Below, one piece after another: positions 39,787 through 53,828 of a stretch of DNA of 64,000 nucleotides. Below the pieces are notes generated by a model that was given only the letters and a program-made list of their open reading frames with translations, did not search any database and was not told where the DNA came from. This DNA comes from Cacajao melanocephalus (lineage: Eukaryota; Chordata; Mammalia; Primates; Pitheciidae): contig CAUYLG010061887.1 in the NCBI GenBank assembly GCA_963573385.1, forward strand, positions 62,001-126,000, given 5' to 3'. The position numbers and the translations under genes are program-made. Within the stretch, counting starts at the first letter, position 1. Each line of letters opens with the position of its first letter.

Positions 39787-39985
39787 AACAGCTAATATTT
39801 ACTGGGTACTTACTATGTGCCAGATATTGGGTTCACCACTTAATTGTCTAGCCTCATTTAATCCTCAAAACTCCCCATGGAATAGACACTACTCTTAACT
39901 CCCAATTTCAGTTAAAAAAGCTAAAGCTTAACAAAGTTAAGAGACTTACCCAAAGCCACACAGAACATCTAACACTACAAAAGGG
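39787..39985 (+). repeat. MIR element
   Basis: ACAGCTAATATTTACTGGGT, ACTTACTATGTGCCAGATA, CCTCATTTAATCCTCAAAAC and ACCCAAAGCCACACAGAACA are in sense order. Confidence 0.78.
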
Positions 39986-40014
39986 TCAGCCACTAATTAA
40001 TACTTCCCCAATTC

Positions 40015-40311
<297 letters not shown>

Positions 40312-40339
40312 TTGAGTATTGTTTAGTTGTCAGGCACTT

Positions 40340-40683
40340 ACCCACCTTTTTAACTATCCTATTTCATTTGATTTTCATACAAATTCTATAAGGGAGTACT
40401 TTTAAATGTAATTTTAATAAATTATTCAAGTTATACTTGCCAATAGTAAAAAATCCAAATGAAACAAAAAGCAAGTTTTAAGAAGTTTAATCCTTTACCA
40501 TTGACATCCAGAATTCCCCACACTAGGCAATCATTAATATTTTGGTAGCCATCCTTCTATAGATAGGTAGTGTTAATATCATTTCTATCCTACAAATGAA
40601 AAAAGTATCGAAGAGGTTAAATTTGTTCAAGGTCATATAGCTGACACATGGCAGAACTGAGACTGAAACAGGGTTACTCTGAT
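40340..40683 (+). repeat. MIR-like fragment
   Basis: CTATTTCATTTGATTTTCAT early, then TAATATCATTTCTATCCTAC and GGTCATATAGCTGACACATG with GCAGAACTGAGACTG. Old, and possibly two pieces. Confidence 0.5.
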
Positions 40684-41830
40684 TCCACGGATACTTTCTG
40701 AAAAATGTGTCATTAGGCAATGCTGTTGTTTTGTGGACATTACAGAGTGCACTTACATAAACCTAGATGGCATAACCTACCATACACCTCAGCTACATGT
40801 AGCTACATGTAGCCTAGCCTACAAACCTGTATAGCAGATATGTTACTGAATAGTGTAGGCAATTCTAACATGATGGTAATTATTCATGTATCTAAACATA
40901 TTTAAACACAGAAAAATTACAATAAACTATGGTATAAAAGAGAAAAAATGGTACATCTGTATAGGGCACTTTCCATGAATGGAGCTTGCAGGACGGCAAA
41001 TTGCTCTGGGTAAGTGAGTGAGTGAAGAGTGAGTGTGAAGCCCTAGGATATTACTGTACATTACTGTAGACTTTATAAACACTGTACACTTAAGCTACAC
41101 TACATTTAAAACTTTTTCTTCAATAAATTAGCCTTAGCTTACTGTGACTTTTTTACTTTATAAACTTTTAAATTATTTTAAACTTTTGGACTCATTTCTA
41201 ATAACCCGTAGATTAAGACATACAACTGTACCAAAATATTTTCTTTCTTTATATGCTTATCTATAAGCTATTTTCTATTTTTAAAAAATCTTTTTTTGTT
41301 AAAAACAAAACTAAGACACAAACACACACATTATCCTAGGCCTACAAAGGGTTAGGATCATCTATCACACTGTCTTCCATCTCCACATCTTATCCCACCA
41401 GTAGGTCTTCAAGGGCAGTAACAGAACTGTTATCTCCTATGACAATGCTTCCTGGAATACCTGCTGAAGAATCTGCCTGAGGCTATTTCACAGTTAACTG
41501 GTTTTTGGGGGGTTTTTCTCTAAGCAGAAGGAGTACAGTCTATGTTAATGACAAAAAACATAGTATAGTAAACACATAAACCAGAAACACAGTTATTATC
41601 ATGAAGTACTATGTACTGTACATATTTGTAAGTGCTAGACTCTAATACAACTGGCCATGCTGTAGATTTGTTTACACCAGCATCACCGCAAACAGGTGAG
41701 TAATGCATTGTGCTATGACCTTACCATGGCTACAATGTCACCAGGTAATATAAATTTTTCAGTTCCATTATAATCTTACGGAACCACCATCACATATGCA
41801 GCAAAATGTCATTAGACAGTGCATGACTGT
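40684..41830 (+). mobile_element. Deleted Tigger1-type (pogo/Tc1-mariner) DNA transposon
   Basis: About 1.15 kb. The left end matches the Tigger terminus from CACGGATACTTTCTGAAAAA onward; its outermost ~20 bases are lost or diverged. The right end finishes CAGTGCATGACTGT. Inside are the family blocks CTTACATAAACCTAGATGGC, GGGCACTTTCCATGAATGGA, and GGATCATCTATCACACTGTC. The last belongs to the 3' tail of the transposase gene read on the minus strand, here with stop codons. Most of the ~2.4-kb autonomous element is missing. Orientation is nominal. Confidence 0.85.
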
Positions 41831-42480
<650 letters not shown>

Positions 42481-42588
42481 GAAAGCAGTTTGTAAAATGA
42501 AGAAATCTTTACTGCTATCAATATGGATGTCCAGTCTGCATAGTAAATGCAGGGAAACATAAACCATCCTCAAGGAAGTTGAAATTTA

Positions 42589-42909
<321 letters not shown>

Positions 42910-42919
42910 AAAACACTGG

Positions 42920-45204
42920 AGAACCATATAAAAAAGTATAATTAAGGGTTAAACTTTGTGCTGCAAAGTATTCCTGTGGGGAGATAATTAGCATATAGGA
43001 AAGAGCATCTGATAAATACTTGATCAATTAATGAGTTCAGACGTGTTGCTTGAAAAACCACCCCACCTGTTGCCTTAACATTAGCCTTCTAATACCTTCA
43101 CTATTTACAGAAAGTTATACCAATACCAAAAGCCCTGAAACCTGTTCATTCTACCATTGCTCACATACAACCCAAGAAAAAAGCATGTCAGCATCGGTAT
43201 AGAGCACCCTTCTTTCAATGATGTGCTTTTAAAAAAGCACGGACAGATCTTCAAAGGAGATGACCCACACAATTATATAATTCCAGAAGCAGAACCATCC
43301 CCTAAAAGAGTTCAATTGTGGAGAACAAGGAAAAAAGTGTTAACTACTTCCTTGCTTGCAGCCCGACACACTGGATACTAAACTGCAGAGACAAAGGTGT
43401 AAGTTGGCTTTCAGGAATGAATGATGCCTCTTCAAGGCTTTTAAAAGAACAGAATTCTAGAAACAAAGACCTGCTACCTAAAAATCAGCAAGGACGACTA
43501 TCTGGTCTTCAACCCTGTAATAAGGGAGTCCTGTAGTTTGTTTTTGACTGACCTTGCTAAAACATTCAGGACAACTTCCAATACCTCTCTTTCCTTCACC
43601 TTCCACTGCCATGGTTCCTGAGCTGTCTTTTCCTGCCACCAGACAGGGTGAACTTGGTGAATGTTAACAGCTTTTTAACACCCTGTTTATATTTATTTTT
43701 CACTCAAACCAGGCCTCCCTCCAAATGTGTCCATTTTTAGAATTTCATCAATAATACCACTCTTTCATTCCTTGTCATCAAGGCTCATGGCCTCAAAGTC
43801 ACCTTGCTCTCCTTTACTTGTTATTTTAATCCCCTACACCAGGTCAATCATTTATTAATCATCCAATTAATCCAGGAGGGGGTACAAGGAAGTGGATGAG
43901 ACAGTCACTGACCTCAGGGAACTTCCAATGTCAGCCTGGAACCTGGGCCTACACAGAGATGGCTACCCAAAGAGGTAAAATATAAGGGGAGAGCCTATGT
44001 TTACTGGGAACTAGATACTTTACTGCCCCCAGCAGGTTGTAAAGCCACAGATAAATCAGGAAAAGAGATCTCACAAATCAACATTTCTATCTGAAATTGA
44101 GGCTTGAGAGAGATGGAAGAAGAAAAAAGATTACCTAAGGAATTCATTCCACTGATCCTCTCTATTCCCCTTCTCCCAGTCCTTTTCTCTTTAATTAAAA
44201 ATAGGGTATGTCAGGGTCTGAAAGCATTAAAAACTAGTTGATTAAATAAAGCCAGAAACAGGAATCCTCAAAGGAGACCAAACTCCTAGACCTAGCTCAC
44301 TGCAGAGAAAGACAATTCATTTCTTTAATAGGGAGCCTAGGGGGAAGTCTCTAACTACACTTTTCAAGTTCTTCCTTCCAAAGTGACTGTGGTTTGGAGC
44401 ACAGAAATAACTGACAAAGCCTGAACCATCAAGCTGAAAGTCTGCTGTACACAAACGATTCCTCCAACACTACTCTCAAAAACCTCATGAGTATTCCCTG
44501 TCTGCTAACTCCATGCCAGCAAGTACTATGTCCATTTTGTTCTTTGTTCACATCTGTACACCTAGTGCCTAGAACAGGCATTCACTAATTATCTGCCAGA
44601 CTTACTTCCCTTTGGTTTCTGCAGCAACCACCTACCAGCCTCCCACCAGCCTGACATCATAGCCTAACCAGATTATCAGCTCACAGATTATTATGACTTG
44701 AGGGTCCATGTAAAGGAAAGATGAATCGATGAATTTTTATGAAACTCAGCCTGTTTTTCTTACTATTCTGCTGTGCAACAAGCAAAATCCCCACAGGACA
44801 GAAACAAGGAGGTAGACAGTCTTCCCAAGCCAGAGTTTCCACCTGGAGGCAGATGGAGGATTGATAAAGGGGTGGACCAGATAACATACCATTGGTTAAT
44901 TGTCTAGCAATGCCTCAAGAATGCCAACTGAAACAGCAGCACTCACTGAACACAAGACTCTGTTCACTGGCTTTCTGGGATGGTGAAAGCCAGTATATAT
45001 GACCTGCTTCCTTCCTGCCTGGTTAGAGACGTAAGTTAGAGATGTACGTTCACGCTGCATTTAGTTGGGTAGCTGATTTCATATACAATAAGCCCAAGGA
45101 AGTCAGGACCACAGCTCTGAAGGGTTTGGTCAGTTAATGGGGTGTGGAGGCGGATCAACTCTCCCAGATGGAGAACACATTCCATTGGCTTGGGGTCAGG
45201 TGGG
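42920..45204. other. Unique intronic sequence, 2.3 kb without named repeats
   Basis: The longest repeat-free run in the intron. Two short overlapping plus-strand ORFs (43157-43381, 43318-43536) give peptides that I do not recognise. No gene is supported. Confidence 0.4.
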
Positions 45205-46530
<1,326 letters not shown>

Positions 46531-46535
46531 TAGTA

Positions 46536-46810
46536 CAGGCTGAGTATCCCTTATCAGAAATGCTTGGGACCAGAAATATTTTGGGTTTTGGAATATTTGC
46601 GTATATATAAACAGGTATCTTAGGGATGGGACCCCAGTCTAAACAAAAAATCCATTTATGCTTTATATACACCTAACATACATGGCCTGAAGGTAGTTTT
46701 GACTGTGACCCAAAACATGAGGTCAGGTGTAGAATTTTCCATCATGTGGGTGCTCAAAAAGTTTAAGATTTTGGAGCATTTCAGATTTCAGATTAGGGAA
46801 ACTCAACCTG
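46536..46810 (+). mobile_element. MER44/Tigger7-type DNA transposon
   Basis: A short non-autonomous element with terminal inverted repeats: CAGGCTGAGTATCCCTTATC at the left and GATTAGGGAAACTCAACCTG at the right. The internal GGGATGGGACCCCAGTCTAA and GCTCAAAAAGTTTAAGATTT blocks are typical. Preceded by TA, the expected target. Confidence 0.85.
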
Positions 46811-47630
46811 TGGTTCCAATCAGAACAAGGGCAAAAGGAGACATTCTGTTGCAGTATTTCATTAATATGGTTGGCATGATGTAAAACCACCCAGGGACAC
46901 ATCCTGTAGAGGAAATGACACTCCAAGCAGCACCATCTGCTCCTTTTCTTGTCTGGCATGATCTGTTTTTAACCTCGGGTTACACCTGAGGTCCACCTGG
47001 AAAAGCCCTGTGGGAGCTGCTCTAAAAAGCACTCCTTCTCAGATCTACACTTTCAGGGCACTCACAGCCCCTCTCCCTCCCCCGTACCTTGCTGGCTGGC
47101 TCTCTATTCAATAAGCATTCCACTCCCCAACCTCGCAGAAGCCTCTGAGCACGCGCACAGAACCCTGGCATGGAATTTTTCACAAGAAAAGGAAAAGCTT
47201 CTGAGAACTATAAATCACATTTGATAAGGAAGGCTCTGGGGGTTCACGGTAAATTTCTCTCTATAAAACACAAAGATGAGATTTAGAGCTGAGGCTTCAC
47301 ATTGAAAATCCTCGTTTTTTTTTAAAGCAGCAGTACATGTGCACTGAATTTAGGCACTATTGTGTCTGTCAACTCTCACCAATGGTTAAAGTTCTGCACC
47401 AAATATTTGGAAACAATGCTACTGGAGAGTTCAAACTTAAAAACAGGATTTTCTCTTTCTGTTTTTGGGTTTCGGATTTTTTTGGTGGCATCTTTTCTTG
47501 ATTCAGGGCAATATCCACAATACCATAGTTGGACCAAGAGTTTACTATAATAACGCTGTTCTTCCTCAAACAAACTGCATAACCAAGTAGAATGTTAACC
47601 TCAAAGTGGAGATATGGATGGATGCAGCTT
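46811..47630. other. Unique intronic sequence
   Basis: Nothing recognised. Confidence 0.4.
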
Positions 47631-47634
47631 TAAA

Positions 47635-48128
47635 GATGTCTCCTTGAGAAATGAAAACATACACCCCCTCAGAAAAACATATACACAGATGTTCTTAGCA
47701 ATATTATTTATAACCAAAAAACAGAAACAACCCAACCGTCCATCAGCTGATGAATGGATAAACAAAATGTGGTATAACAATACAACAGAATAGTATTCAG
47801 CAATAAAACGGAATGAAGTACTGGTACACGCTAAAACATGAACAAGCCTCAAAAACATTATGCTAAGTGAAAGAAGTCAGTTATTAAAGACTACATATTA
47901 TATGATTCCATCTATATAAAATGTCCAAATAGGCAAACCTATATAGAGAGAAGGTAGATTAGTGGTTGCCTAGGGCTAGGTGGGATTGTTGAGAAATAGG
48001 GAGTGATGAAAATATTCCAAAATTAGATTATGGTGACAGCTGTACAATTCTTGGAAATACACTAAAAACCACTGAACTGTACTTTAAATGGGTGAATTTT
48101 GTGACATGTAAATAAAAGCTAAATGAAA
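47635..48128 (+). mobile_element. L1M (L1MB-like) 3' end
   Basis: CAGATGTTCTTAGCAATATT, GTCCATCAGCTGATGAATGG, AACATTATGCTAAGTGAAAG, AAAACCACTGAACTGTACTT and GGGTGAATTTTGTGACATG are the ORF2 tail and 3'UTR of an old L1. No duplication is recognised. Confidence 0.88.
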
Positions 48129-50454
48129 AAAATACAAAGTTGAATGTACAGGTACTACCAACTGAAGATGGCGAAAACAAAATACATTACGTTTATGTTA
48201 GAGTGGCAGAATCATGATTTTTTTCCCTTCCACTTTCTAAGCTATCTGTAATCTTGTGCCTCCCCACCAAAAAATACCTGTCTTCCTTCAAACAGTTTGC
48301 ACAGACCACTATAATTTAAAATGCAAATGAAGCAAAATCACTTCGTTTCTTTTTTCAAGTTACCTTTTACAAGCCTCTGTCTACTTTGTTGAGCTCAACT
48401 GAGAACAATCTAAAGGAAGAATCGGATAAACAGGCTCTTCTGCCATTCCCAGAAGCCAGTTTCATTTTACTGTCTTTGCCAGAAGCTGAAGCCTAGTCTA
48501 GGCAAAGCAAATTTCAGCAAGGACAGTTTACATAAAGGGCAATTCCACGCTCTAATCTTAAATTTCTGTGGGTGAAGGCAAGTCACTGCTGGCAGTAGGT
48601 TAGACTTGGAAAGATTAGACATTCCCTCTCCTCTAGAAAGGGTGGCAAGAAAGGGGAGGCTAGGAAAGATCCCTATTTGTGTCTCTTCTCTGAGGTTTTG
48701 TATCCAATCTCCAACTGCAGAATCCTGAATCATTTTTCACCACAGAAAATCCTCTTCTGAGTAATAAAGAATTGTCAGTCACCACCTCTGCCGTCTGCAA
48801 ACCCACTGAGAATCTATTATTGTCATCAGGAATCCCAGGCTAACTTCCCTCAAATCAAGCAAGGAGGCGTTGCCAAAAAATAAAATAAAACATTTGTGTA
48901 TGTGTGTAGGAGGGGGGAGTACATTTAAGGGCACACTGCTATCAGGTAATTTTAAGGATCTACTAACGCTGGCAACAGTAACAGGGAACTACATCTGTTT
49001 CTGTTTGAGAAAAATGCTTCAGTAATATCCTGTTTCAGGAGTACTGCGTGAATTCTTGGCACACAGCCTTCAGATGCTTCAAGCATGGCTATTTTCGTTT
49101 TTTGAGATATAAGAGCCAGGGAGGGAGGGTACATCACAGGCCAACACCACAGTCTGTAAAACTAGTTTCAGTTCTCACTGCTGCACTTCCTGCTGTCGCT
49201 GTATCCAGTACCTTCACAGACTCTTAACTGTCCCCAAACCTTCACAGTAGCACAGCTGACCTTTCACCGCTGAAGTGACCCAGCTCAGTGCCACTGCAAG
49301 GTCCACCAGCAGAGTGACTTCCACACTCAAGAAAGAACCAGAGGATGAGACAGCAAATGGAGGAACCCTGCTGATTTCCAGGCCAAAAAAACTAAAAAGG
49401 GAAGAAAAAGGACACCATTGCAGATACGTGAGCACAGCAAGAACACAGGTGGCTAACAGGCTCTGCCACAAAAACCTAAGAGGTTTTTGTTAAGAGGCAC
49501 CTCTTTCCCCAGAACTTGTACTTTTTCAAATGAAAAGTTCTTACACAGAAACACGAACTTACACTCATCGGAGGGATACACAATGGCTGTTGCCTTGAAT
49601 CCAAGCCAGGGGTGGAGTGAGCAGATCTTGATGTTCAAGGACAGTCCACCCGAAGGTTCCTGAGTAGTATGGAACTCATGAGAAACCTGGAGAAAGAGTC
49701 TCTATTTCCCCTAGTTCTGCATTTGTCCCAAAGTTTATCCTTAACCAAACGTCCTAATCCTCAACATTCAAGTCTGCAACAAAGCAATGTTTACTCTCAA
49801 AGTTAAAAAAAAAAAAAAGAAAAGAAAAAAGACAAGACATGGAGCTCCTTCCTCTATTGGCTCCTTCAGATCTTTCTCCTACTGCTTGAGGGAACGCCCT
49901 CTAACAAGACTTCCATAGTGTCCAGAGAGAAAGAAGAGGGAAAATAGATCTTGCTTGTCAGCTTCAACCAGGGACAACATGTCGATTCTGGAGCTTAATA
50001 ACTTGCTTCATGTATGGCAATTATACAACCTGGGCCCAGTGGATCTGCCGACTTTCAGGCCTGCAAAGTGTGAATTGTCCCTTGGTAAATGGGGAACTAG
50101 AGGGGAAAGACAATCAAGTGTGCCCTCTGGCTTTCCCTCTCTGCTGTCAAGTGGTTCTGCTTCATTCTCCACAGTTCACTTCTTTGGTACTGAAATGAGG
50201 AAGAGAATGTACCTCAATATATTTTTTTAAGATGCTGTATTTCTCCCAGCCCACAAATGATACCAGTAGTAACCCGGTTGTCAGAAGAGCTAAGGATATG
50301 AAAAAAGGGCACAAGAAAATATCTGAAGCAAAAGCCAAGTCTTTATGTGGAAAATGGACAGGTGTGGCGGGAGTGAAACAATGTTTAGTAGCGATAAATT
50401 TGAAAGAAGTTCTAACTTTTAAGAAGCCAGGTGAATTATTACCTTTTGGAAGCG

Positions 50455-50456
<2 letters not shown>
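48129..50456. other. Unique intronic sequence, 2.3 kb
   Basis: No named repeat. An A-rich run lies at 49806-49832. ORFs of 60-90 codons on both strands are unremarkable. Confidence 0.4.

Positions 50457-50492
<36 letters not shown>
50457..50492 (+). repeat. (GT)18 microsatellite
   Basis: 36 bases of uninterrupted GT, likely polymorphic. Confidence 0.97.
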
Positions 50493-50495
<3 letters not shown>

Positions 50496-50593
50496 CAGGG
50501 GGAAGGCTGCTGCAGGAATTGCTGCCCCAGCAGAAAAGCGAAAGAGGATATCCCCTACTGAGAGATGCACCATTACATAAGAACACGAGTTCA

Positions 50594-50884
50594 GGCTGGG
50601 TGCGGTGACTCACACCTGTAATCTCAGCACTTTGGGAGGCCAAGGTGGGCAAATCACAAGGTCAGTTGTTCGAGACCAGCCTGGCTAACAAGGTGAAACC
50701 TCATCTCTACTAAAAATACAAAAATTAGCCAGGCATGGTGGCACGCACCTGTACTCCCAGCTACTCAGGAGGCTGAGGCAGGAGATTCGCTTGAACCCGA
50801 GAGGCGGAGGTTGCAGTGAGCCAAGATTGTGCCACTATACTCCAGCCTGGGTAACAGAGCAAGACACAATCTCAAAACAAAACA
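50594..50884 (+). mobile_element. Alu (AluS/Y-like)
   Basis: GGCTGGGTGCGGTGACTCAC with the GGGCAAATCACAAGGTCAG block and a CAAAACAAAAC tail. Flanks AACACGAGTTCA (50582-50593) and AACACAAGTTCA (50885-50896). Confidence 0.95.
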
Positions 50885-50896
50885 AACACAAGTTCA

Positions 50897-51599
50897 ATTA
50901 CCACACCTCAGAAACTGGCCGGAAAACAAAGTGCTGAGGTCTCTTTATCTGCCAGCCTGCATCAGTAACACCTTATTCTACCTTTCTTCCCCTTCTATCT
51001 AACCAAATTCTGGGCTTTCGGAAGGCAGGCCTCAGTGAAAGAAGTCAAACTTGGCCATTTGACAGTGGGTTTGCTCTCAGGGTTTAAACACGGAGCCCTC
51101 TGGCACTGTCCCCATCTGGGTGTAAGTGAGAATTTGTTTCATATGCCATTTCTACTACAGTATCCAAAAAATTACTTATTTACTTAATTACTCAAAAAAT
51201 CAGGACTCATAACAATATTGTCCTCTGTTTAACCCGCTGGGTAGAAGTTCCTTCAGCAGTAAATGGCCACCAACGAAAGTCCAACATAAACCAAAACAAA
51301 TTGACTTAAAGACTATGAGTCCATGAGAGCTAGATTCTGACTTACTCAACACAGAACCGGTAATACCTAACACAGTGCCTGGCATACATTCCGTATCACA
51401 TAAATACTTGGGAGTACTGAATGAAAGAACGAACAAATGAATCTTATGCAAACATACCATCAGTAGGTACCCTGGAGACAAGAGTTTAGAATGCTCACGA
51501 TCTGAGAAACAGCCCGAAGCAGCAGTGCTTTGAGAAGGTTTTAGAAAGACTCCAATTTCACTTCTACCAAAAGGTAAACAAACCAGCAACTAGCAGTAT
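50897..51599. other. Unique intronic sequence
   Basis: 51340-51440 (ACCTAACACAGTGCCTGGCA, GAATGAAAGAACGAAC) is probably an L2/MIR end in antisense. The rest is unrecognised. Confidence 0.4.
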
Positions 51600-51790
51600 A
51601 ATCTAGTAGTTCAGAGTGTGGGCTCCATCATGAGCTACCTATTTGACATGGGCAAATTATTTAACTTGTTTGGTTTGAGTCTCAACTGGAAGAATGGGGA
51701 TAATATCTACCTCTAAAGTCTGTTGTTTATTAAATGAGTTCAAGAAAGTAAAGCCCTTAGCACAAAGCTTGGTACTCAGTAAGTCCCCAA
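51600..51790 (-). repeat. MIR element
   Basis: TAGTTCAGAGTGTGGGCTCC, GGGCAAATTATTTAACTTG, AGAATGGGGATAATATCTAC and AAGCCCTTAGCACAAAGCTT are antisense MIR blocks. Confidence 0.7.
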
Positions 51791-51794
51791 GAAC

Positions 51795-52559
51795 CTTTCC
51801 ATATTATTGCTGCTTAATTAAATACCTTCTTTCCTGAGGTGCAGACATACCTCCCCAACTCTAGGAAAATTTTAATTTCTGGTTGAATATGCTTCTAGCC
51901 AAAAATACTAAGCCCAGAGAACTCAGAAGTCAATGCCAAGCACATGTCTCTACTAGCCTCCACTGTATCGTGACAATTTGGGTGTGGAATCCCCAAAACA
52001 GAAGAGATGTGTGTGCATAACTCCTTTGTATTTTTTACACCAGAGGAACGAAAACAGCAAGAAATGAAGTAACTACTGTGAAGGGTGGAAAGACACACTT
52101 CCTATCTCTGTAGATCAAAAAAGGGAGTAAATCCCTAGGCCTAATCGAACCGGGTAATCTTACTGCACCTCTGGAAGAGCGCACAGGAGCCCAGTTAGCA
52201 AGAGCAACAAAGCCCAGCATGTCGCCTGCCACCGAGAGAAAATTCTGTGGGAACAACAACTTTAGGCCTCTGCCCAGACGCCAGCTTCCCTTTAACCAGC
52301 CCAAGACTTTTTGACGCCTCTTTGCTTCTGGGTCTTGCGGTCCCCATAACCACCTCCCCCTCTTGCTCCTAAATTCTTCCAGGGTAACTTTTCTCCACTT
52401 CAGCAGCTCCTCAGCCACGACTCCCATGCGGGAGAGTCAGATCCACACTCACAGCTGGGGTCTCTAAACCAGGAGGGAAAAAGGAAAGTCTGTATGTACG
52501 TGCCTACTTTTTGAAAGAAAAGACCTGGTTTGGGGGAGTTTAGCCTGGTTAAGAAGAGA
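51795..52559. other. Intron 1 sequence next to the CpG island
   Basis: Transitional composition. It carries a 130-codon minus-strand ORF (52035-52427) without recognised domains, and a candidate minus-strand donor (CAGCTGTGAGT) at about 52446-52456. Confidence 0.4.
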
Positions 52560-53115
52560 AGTTTTTGAGATTAAAGAGCAGCCGAGGCGCCGGGGCTCCC
52601 GAATGCTGCGGAGCGCACAGGCGAGCTCTGAGATTTCCTCAGGAAATCCACCCTCTCTAAGCCAGCCCTGCCCCAGCGCAAGCCCCGCAGCTTTATTAGG
52701 CTGAGGGCAGTAATGACAGTGGCACAGAGGGCCTCTGCCTACCTCCTCTGCACCTACCGGCACGGCAAGTGGCTCTCCTGGCGCTGCCCAGGCAGTGACG
52801 CGGGACTGCGCGTCCCGGACCGCGAGTCACCAAGTTCCTGGCCGCAAACCAGCCGCTGGTCTCCCCAGCCGCGCAGCCCCCACCGCCGGCCCGCCGGCCG
52901 CGCCACGCCAGCGCCGGGCTCCCAGCGGCTCGGTTCGCGGCCGGGTGACAGCGGGCCGGCGCGGAGAAGCGCGGGGAACAGCCGGCGCCGGCCCGGGTTC
53001 CGGCCAGCATTCCTGCCTGGCGGTGTATGCTGGCCCCGCGCCCCTGACAGCCGGCCGGGAGCGCCGGTGGCACAATGCCGGCCCTGCCGCCCCCCCGGCC
53101 GCGGTGACAACTCAC

Positions 53116-53530
53116 CCGGGAGCCGGCAGAGACCTCCAGGAGGGGGGCGCTCACTGCTTCCACGCCGCCGCTTGCGCGTGCCCGCAGCTCTTTCAGGTCT
53201 AAGCGAGGCCCCGCGCGCCCTTGTCTGGCTCGCGCTGGCCGGCGCCCCGTGGGCAGAGGAAGCGCGCGGGAGGGAGGGAAGCGGCGGGGTGGTCGCCGGC
53301 TTCGGAGACTAGAACGCGGCAGTAGCGGCACCGGCAGCGCCCGCGTCACTGACCCAGCTGTACCGCGCGGGCGGGGGAGGCCCCGCGGAAGGGAGGGGGC
53401 AGGGAAGGGGCGGGGCCAGGCGCGCACGCAACAGCGCGGGCGTCGCGCAGGCGTCGCGCCGGCGTCGCGCCGCAGGGACCGCCCCGCCGGGAGGGCCCGC
53501 ACGCACGCGCCGCTGGCCGGGCCAGGTGCC
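53116..53530 (-). other. SUSD6: Probable SUSD6 exon 1 (untranslated first exon)
   Basis: A strong donor sequence, CCCGG|GTGAGT, is seen on the minus strand at plus 53120-53110, inside the CpG island and in the right orientation to splice to exon 2. The donor end (53116) is read from the sequence. The 5' end is a guess placed about 70 nt downstream of the CCAAT/GC-box pair. The exon would be about 400 nt, very GC-rich and without a convincing start codon. A second GTGAGT on the minus strand at plus 52446-52451 could mark an alternative first exon. No RNA evidence is available. Confidence 0.55.
53439..53471. repeat. Three perfect-phase 11-bp GC repeats in the promoter
   Basis: Three consecutive units, GGCGTCGCGCA, GGCGTCGCGCC and GGCGTCGCGCC, differ only at the last base. 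They lie upstream of or within exon 1 of SUSD6. Each unit holds four CpGs. Confidence 0.9.
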
Positions 53531-53596
53531 CGCGGGAGAAGCGACGCGGTGGGGGAGGTGGGGGGAAGCCTTAAAGAGACGGTCTCTCTGCGCTGG

Positions 53597-53610
53597 ATTG
53601 GTTGGGGCGG
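53597..53610 (-). promoter_or_regulatory. CCAAT box plus GC box at upstream edge of the island
   Basis: Plus-strand ATTGG (53597-53601) is a CCAAT box on the minus strand with the NF-Y-like context AACCAATCC. A GGGGCGG GC box (53604-53610) lies three bases from it. CCAAT boxes usually lie 60-100 bp upstream of the start site, which would put SUSD6 initiation at about 53,500-53,540. This is inference from motif spacing. Confidence 0.5.
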
Positions 53611-53828
53611 TGGCACGGACCCAGCTGAACTGTGCGGCGTTTTCAGTGCGCTCTCCAGTTCGTTTACTATTATTATTAATTTGCATTATTGAATTACTAT
53701 TATTTGTAAAGAATTGTACTGCCCTCAGGTTTACAAGGCTTTTGGCGCATATTGCTTTGTTAGCTCTTGAATTGCTCGTCTGACCTCTCTCTGAAGCAGG
53801 TTATTATCTCCCCGTAAAGCAGTACACC

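Larger units (their letters stand above)
52560..53640 (-). promoter_or_regulatory. SUSD6: CpG-island promoter of SUSD6
   Basis: CpG density rises sharply from about 52.56 kb, is highest at 52.8-53.55 kb, and collapses to AT-rich sequence after 53.65 kb. The surrounding 50 kb is CpG-poor, as expected for methylated vertebrate DNA, so this is an unmethylated-type island. It holds GC boxes (for example plus 53407-53416), NRF1-like GCGCACGC strings near 53421-53430, an 11-bp triple repeat, and a CCAAT box. No TATA box is apparent, so dispersed initiation is likely. Long ORFs on both strands here follow from the lack of stop codons in GC-rich DNA. Divergent transcription to the right is possible but not shown. 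Confidence 0.85.

Noticed and set aside
43157..43536. Two overlapping plus-strand ORFs (74 and 72 codons) that looked protein-like
   Set aside because: No family recognised, frames shift between them, and there is no flanking A-tail or duplication to suggest a processed pseudogene.
52035..52427. 130-codon minus-strand ORF beside the CpG island
   Set aside because: Composition follows the GC-rich edge of the island; no recognised domain. It lies just inside intron 1.
52696..53616. 306-codon minus-strand ORF and 199-, 147- and 135-codon plus-strand ORFs in the CpG island
   Set aside because: All frames are open because GC-rich DNA has few stop codons. The peptides are Ala/Arg/Gly/Pro-rich with no domain, and the region is a promoter/5'UTR.
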